From NCBI GenBank assembly GCA_937896505.1, contig CALBNP010000148.1:1-7062 (forward strand): a DNA stretch of 7,062 nt, written 5' to 3'. Origin of the DNA: an uncultured Bacteroidales bacterium (GTDB lineage Bacteria > Bacteroidota > Bacteroidia > Bacteroidales > F082). The position numbers and the translations under genes are program-made. The notes below the pieces were generated by a model. It saw nothing but the letters and a program-made list of their open reading frames with translations. It did not search any database and had not been told where the DNA came from. This document shows, piece by piece, positions 5,769 to 7,062 of the stretch (position 1 is its first letter; every line of letters begins with the position of its first letter).

Positions 5769-5783
5769 AAGTATATAGTTGCC
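5762..5783. repeat. Third copy of the MITE-like terminal sequence
   Basis: GGTC, five A, then GTATATAGTTGCC: this matches the complement of the left end of the 2776-3011 element (2776-2797) with one substitution (A to G), over about 22 bases. No inverted partner is seen nearby, so it is a solo end or a short conserved motif. It supplies the -33 box of the nitroreductase promoter. Confidence 0.6.
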
Positions 5784-5837
5784 GAAAAATTTCTTTCTAT
5801 TTTTTTCTATATTCCATAGCGAAAGGGAAAATCTTAT

Positions 5838-5845
5838 TATTTTTG
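5838..5845 (+). promoter_or_regulatory. -7 promoter element of the RNA / 73-aa gene unit
   Basis: TATTTTTG followed by CGCC matches TAnnTTTG; transcription would start near 5850. A matching -33 TTTG is not clear, the region around 5811-5820 being only weakly similar. It is divergent from the nitroreductase promoter, about 95 bp away. Confidence 0.6.
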
Positions 5846-5848
5846 CGC

Positions 5849-5877
5849 CCGAGACTGAGGGAGAAATCTCGGTTTTT
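5849..5877 (+). terminator. Terminator-like hairpin just after the promoter
   Basis: CCGAGA (5849-5854), a 12-base loop and TCTCGG (5867-5872) form a perfect 6-bp stem, directly followed by five T (5873-5877). This has the form of an intrinsic terminator or attenuator, but sits at the predicted transcription start, so it may instead be the 5' stabilising stem of the RNA below. Confidence 0.45.
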
Positions 5878-5885
5878 CAAGAAGG

Positions 5886-6128
5886 CAATTTGTGCCTATA
5901 TCTCCAAGTACAAAATCTGGAAAATTTTGAGGAGAGGTATAGAACATAAATTACCAGCCTATTTGTATTCATACGATTACATACAGGCTAGGTAAATATG
6001 TACTGTTTTTTCCTCAAAGGTCATTCCAGAGCCTGTACTTCAAAAATGGTGCGATTAAGTTTCCTAGCCTTCTTTGTGCATTGTGAAACGGCTGAATCTG
6101 GGGAAGCTATAGGCTTGAAAACAAATTG
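5886..6128 (+). ncRNA. Highly structured RNA (leader or non-coding RNA), branched
   Basis: Several long pairings nest in one fold. P1 closes it: CAATTTGT (5886-5893) with ACAAATTG (6121-6128), and GCCTATA (5894-5900) with TATAGGC (6108-6114), leaving a 6-nt bulge. P2: AAGTACA (5906-5912) with TGTACTT (6034-6040) and TCTGG (5916-5920) with CCAGA (6026-6030), around a 3x3 loop. P3: TTTGAGGA (5926-5933) with TCCTCAAA (6011-6018). P4: TTACC-AGCCT (5951-5960) with AGGCT-a-GGTAA (5985-5995). P5: GATT/AATC plus GTTTC/GAAAC (6053-6063 with 6085-6098). Together they give a three-way junction. The stop-rich, AT-rich sequence shows no gene. The P1 end is 3 bases from the ATG of the 73-aa gene. A cis-acting switch is likeliest; a free-standing RNA (6S-like rod or other) is possible. 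No known class is recognised. Confidence 0.6.
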
Positions 6129-6131
6129 GTT

Positions 6132-6353
6132 ATGCCATTATTCAGAGTGACTGTCAAAAACAGCAAAAACACAAACGGCGTGCGCATTGAGCGCGGCATG
6201 AGCGTTGACGTGGTGACAAACAGCATGAGCAACCCTGTAACGACCAACGGCGGACAGCCCGTCGTGGATGCTTTCATGCGAATTTACGGAATTGATATTA
6301 GGAAAGCCGGAGCTTTGAGTATGGCTTGGCTGGATTGTGAAAGGATTGGATAA
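6132..6353 (+). CDS. Uncharacterised 73-aa protein
   Basis: Begins MPLFRVTVKNSKNTNGV, probably beta strands (a small barrel-like half), followed by GMSVDVVTNSMSNPVTTNGG and a helical DAFMRIYGID stretch, ending in CERIG. It looks like a compact, conserved fold and resembles short Bacteroidales proteins annotated only as uncharacterised (possibly DUF6140; this is from memory and unverified). There is no signal peptide or membrane segment. ATG 6132 is used; the frame is open from TTG 6126, but that triplet is in the closing stem of the leader RNA. The repeat protein gene follows 23 bases after the stop, so the two are probably one transcript controlled by the promoter at 5838. Confidence 0.78.
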   Translation: MPLFRVTVKNSKNTNGVRIERGMSVDVVTNSMSNPVTTNGGQPVVDAFMRIYGIDIRKAGALSMAWLDCERIG

Positions 6354-6376
6354 AAACAACTTGTAATATAAACGAT

Positions 6377-7027
6377 ATGAACGAATTAGAACAAATTGAA
6401 AAATTCATCGAAAATGGAGGCATTGAAGCAGCTCAAGCTGTGATAAATCATGCTCTGGATGTTGTAGAAACATTGGGACCTGATGCCATTAAAGCATTGG
6501 AAAATGTTTCTGTTCGCGCACTTCAAATCATTGAAAAAACCGGACCAGAACTTATCAAAACTGGTGGAGAAGTCGCAAACAATGCGATTTATGCGGTTCA
6601 AGATATTTCAAAATCTGTCTCACATACAATAGAAACAATTGGAACCGCAGCAATTAATACTCATGGCGAGATCGCGAAAACTGCTATCAATTCCATGAAA
6701 GAAACAACCAACACCACTATAAAATCAGTGGAAAATGTTGCAAATAAAGCGATTAATGTCGGTGGAGAAGTTGCAAACAATGTGATATATGCGGTTCAAG
6801 ATATTTCAAAATCTGTCTCACATACAATAGAAACAATTGGAACCGCAGCAATTAATACTCATGGCGAGATCGCGAAAACTGCTATCAATTCCATGAAAGA
6901 AACAACCAACACCACTATAAAATCAGTGGAAAATGTTACAAATAAAGCGATTGATGTCGGTGGAGAAGTTGCTAAAACATCAATTATGGCATTTGAAGAT
7001 ATTTCTGTTACCCGTTGGCGGAATTAA
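6377..7027 (+). CDS. 216-aa protein of six 33-residue amphipathic repeats
   Basis: After 18 residues the whole protein is six consecutive 33-aa units (starts near 19, 52, 85, 118, 151, 184), ending exactly at the end of the last one. The consensus is [IV]-E-x-[IV]-x3-A-I-x3-G-E-[IV]-A-x3-I-x4-[DE]. A period of 33 equals three 11-residue helical turns, so long amphipathic or coiled-coil helices, as in apolipoprotein- or LEA-like proteins, are expected. It has no signal peptide, no cysteine and almost no aromatics until the final RWRN, which departs from the repeat and may reflect a changed C-terminus. Units 3-4 and 5-6 come from a recent 198-bp duplication. It could bind membrane, lipid or a filament, or act as a scaffold for the 73-aa protein; function is unknown. 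Confidence 0.8.
   Translation: MNELEQIEKFIENGGIEAAQAVINHALDVVETLGPDAIKALENVSVRALQIIEKTGPELIKTGGEVANNAIYAVQDISKSVSHTIETIGTAAINTHGEIAKTAINSMKETTNTTIKSVENVANKAINVGGEVANNVIYAVQDISKSVSHTIETIGTAAINTHGEIAKTAINSMKETTNTTIKSVENVTNKAIDVGGEVAKTSIMAFEDISVTRWRN
6563..6958 (+). repeat. Two tandem 198-bp repeats within the 216-aa gene
   Basis: Copies at 6563-6760 and 6761-6958 differ at 5 of 198 positions by my alignment, with an identical run of ~149 bp. A third copy starts at 6959 (the first ~14 bases match) and soon diverges. 198 bp is 66 codons, two 33-aa units, so the frame is kept when copy number changes. Confidence 0.92.
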
Positions 7028-7053
7028 GAAGAATAGAAAAGTCATCAAAATAA

Positions 7054-7062
7054 ATGGATAAA
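7054..7062 (+). CDS. Possible start of a further gene (cut by the window end)
   Basis: ATG GAT AAA, 26 bases after the stop of the repeat protein and preceded by an A-rich stretch typical of Bacteroidota translation starts. The spacing resembles that between the two preceding genes. Only three codons are visible, so this is a hint that the operon goes on. Confidence 0.3.

Noticed and set aside
5886..6128. Assignment of the structured RNA as 6S RNA or tmRNA
   Set aside because: No tmRNA tRNA-like ends or tag frame are visible. The fold is branched and its closing stem abuts a start codon, unlike a free-standing 6S rod. 6S cannot be excluded without a covariance search, so no class is named.

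Overview
The window looks like a chromosomal accessory region of a gut or rumen Bacteroidales (Prevotella/Bacteroides-like). The main clue is the promoter type: several genes are preceded by the Bacteroidota -7 element TAnnTTTG (seen as TATTTTTG or TATATTTG), usually without a Shine-Dalgarno sequence. Several genes also begin with in-frame TTG triplets lying inside that promoter element, so the true starts are downstream ATGs. The lipoprotein nitroreductase fits the same group. Species cannot be named from the sequence.

Layout. (1) 1-1148, forward: a guanine/nucleoside deaminase-like CDA-fold enzyme and, two bases later, an uncharacterised 190-aa protein, under a promoter at the left edge. 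(2) 1173-2606, reverse: a P-loop ATPase with a C-terminal nuclease-like (DUF234-type) domain. Upstream of it lies a regular array of GGCGAAAT half-sites. (3) 2776-3011: a non-coding MITE-like element with 15-bp perfect terminal inverted repeats and a nested inverted repeat of ATTCGC motifs. (4) 3132-4032, forward: three genes joined by two ATGA overlaps. They encode a DUF3791-like protein, a DUF3990-like putative ADP-ribosyltransferase, and a second small protein resembling the first; this looks like a toxin-antitoxin-type cassette. (5) 4103-5707, reverse: an overlapping operon of nitroreductase lipoprotein, a 91-aa helical protein and a HAD phosphatase. (6) 5838-7027, forward: a promoter, a terminator-like hairpin, about 240 nt of highly structured RNA, a 73-aa uncharacterised protein and a 216-aa protein made of six 33-residue amphipathic repeats. 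Two 198-bp copies within the last gene are almost identical.

Genes in the same operon probably work together: deaminase with its partner, and the nitroreductase/HAD group as housekeeping or stress metabolism. The AT-rich cassette (4) and RNA/repeat-protein unit (6) look like accessory modules. The least explained part is 5838-7027: the RNA's closing stem ends three bases before the start codon of the 73-aa gene, so the RNA is either a switch-like leader of that operon or a separate non-coding RNA abutting it. The two larger non-coding stretches (2607-3131 and 5708-6131) are both full of structure rather than empty.
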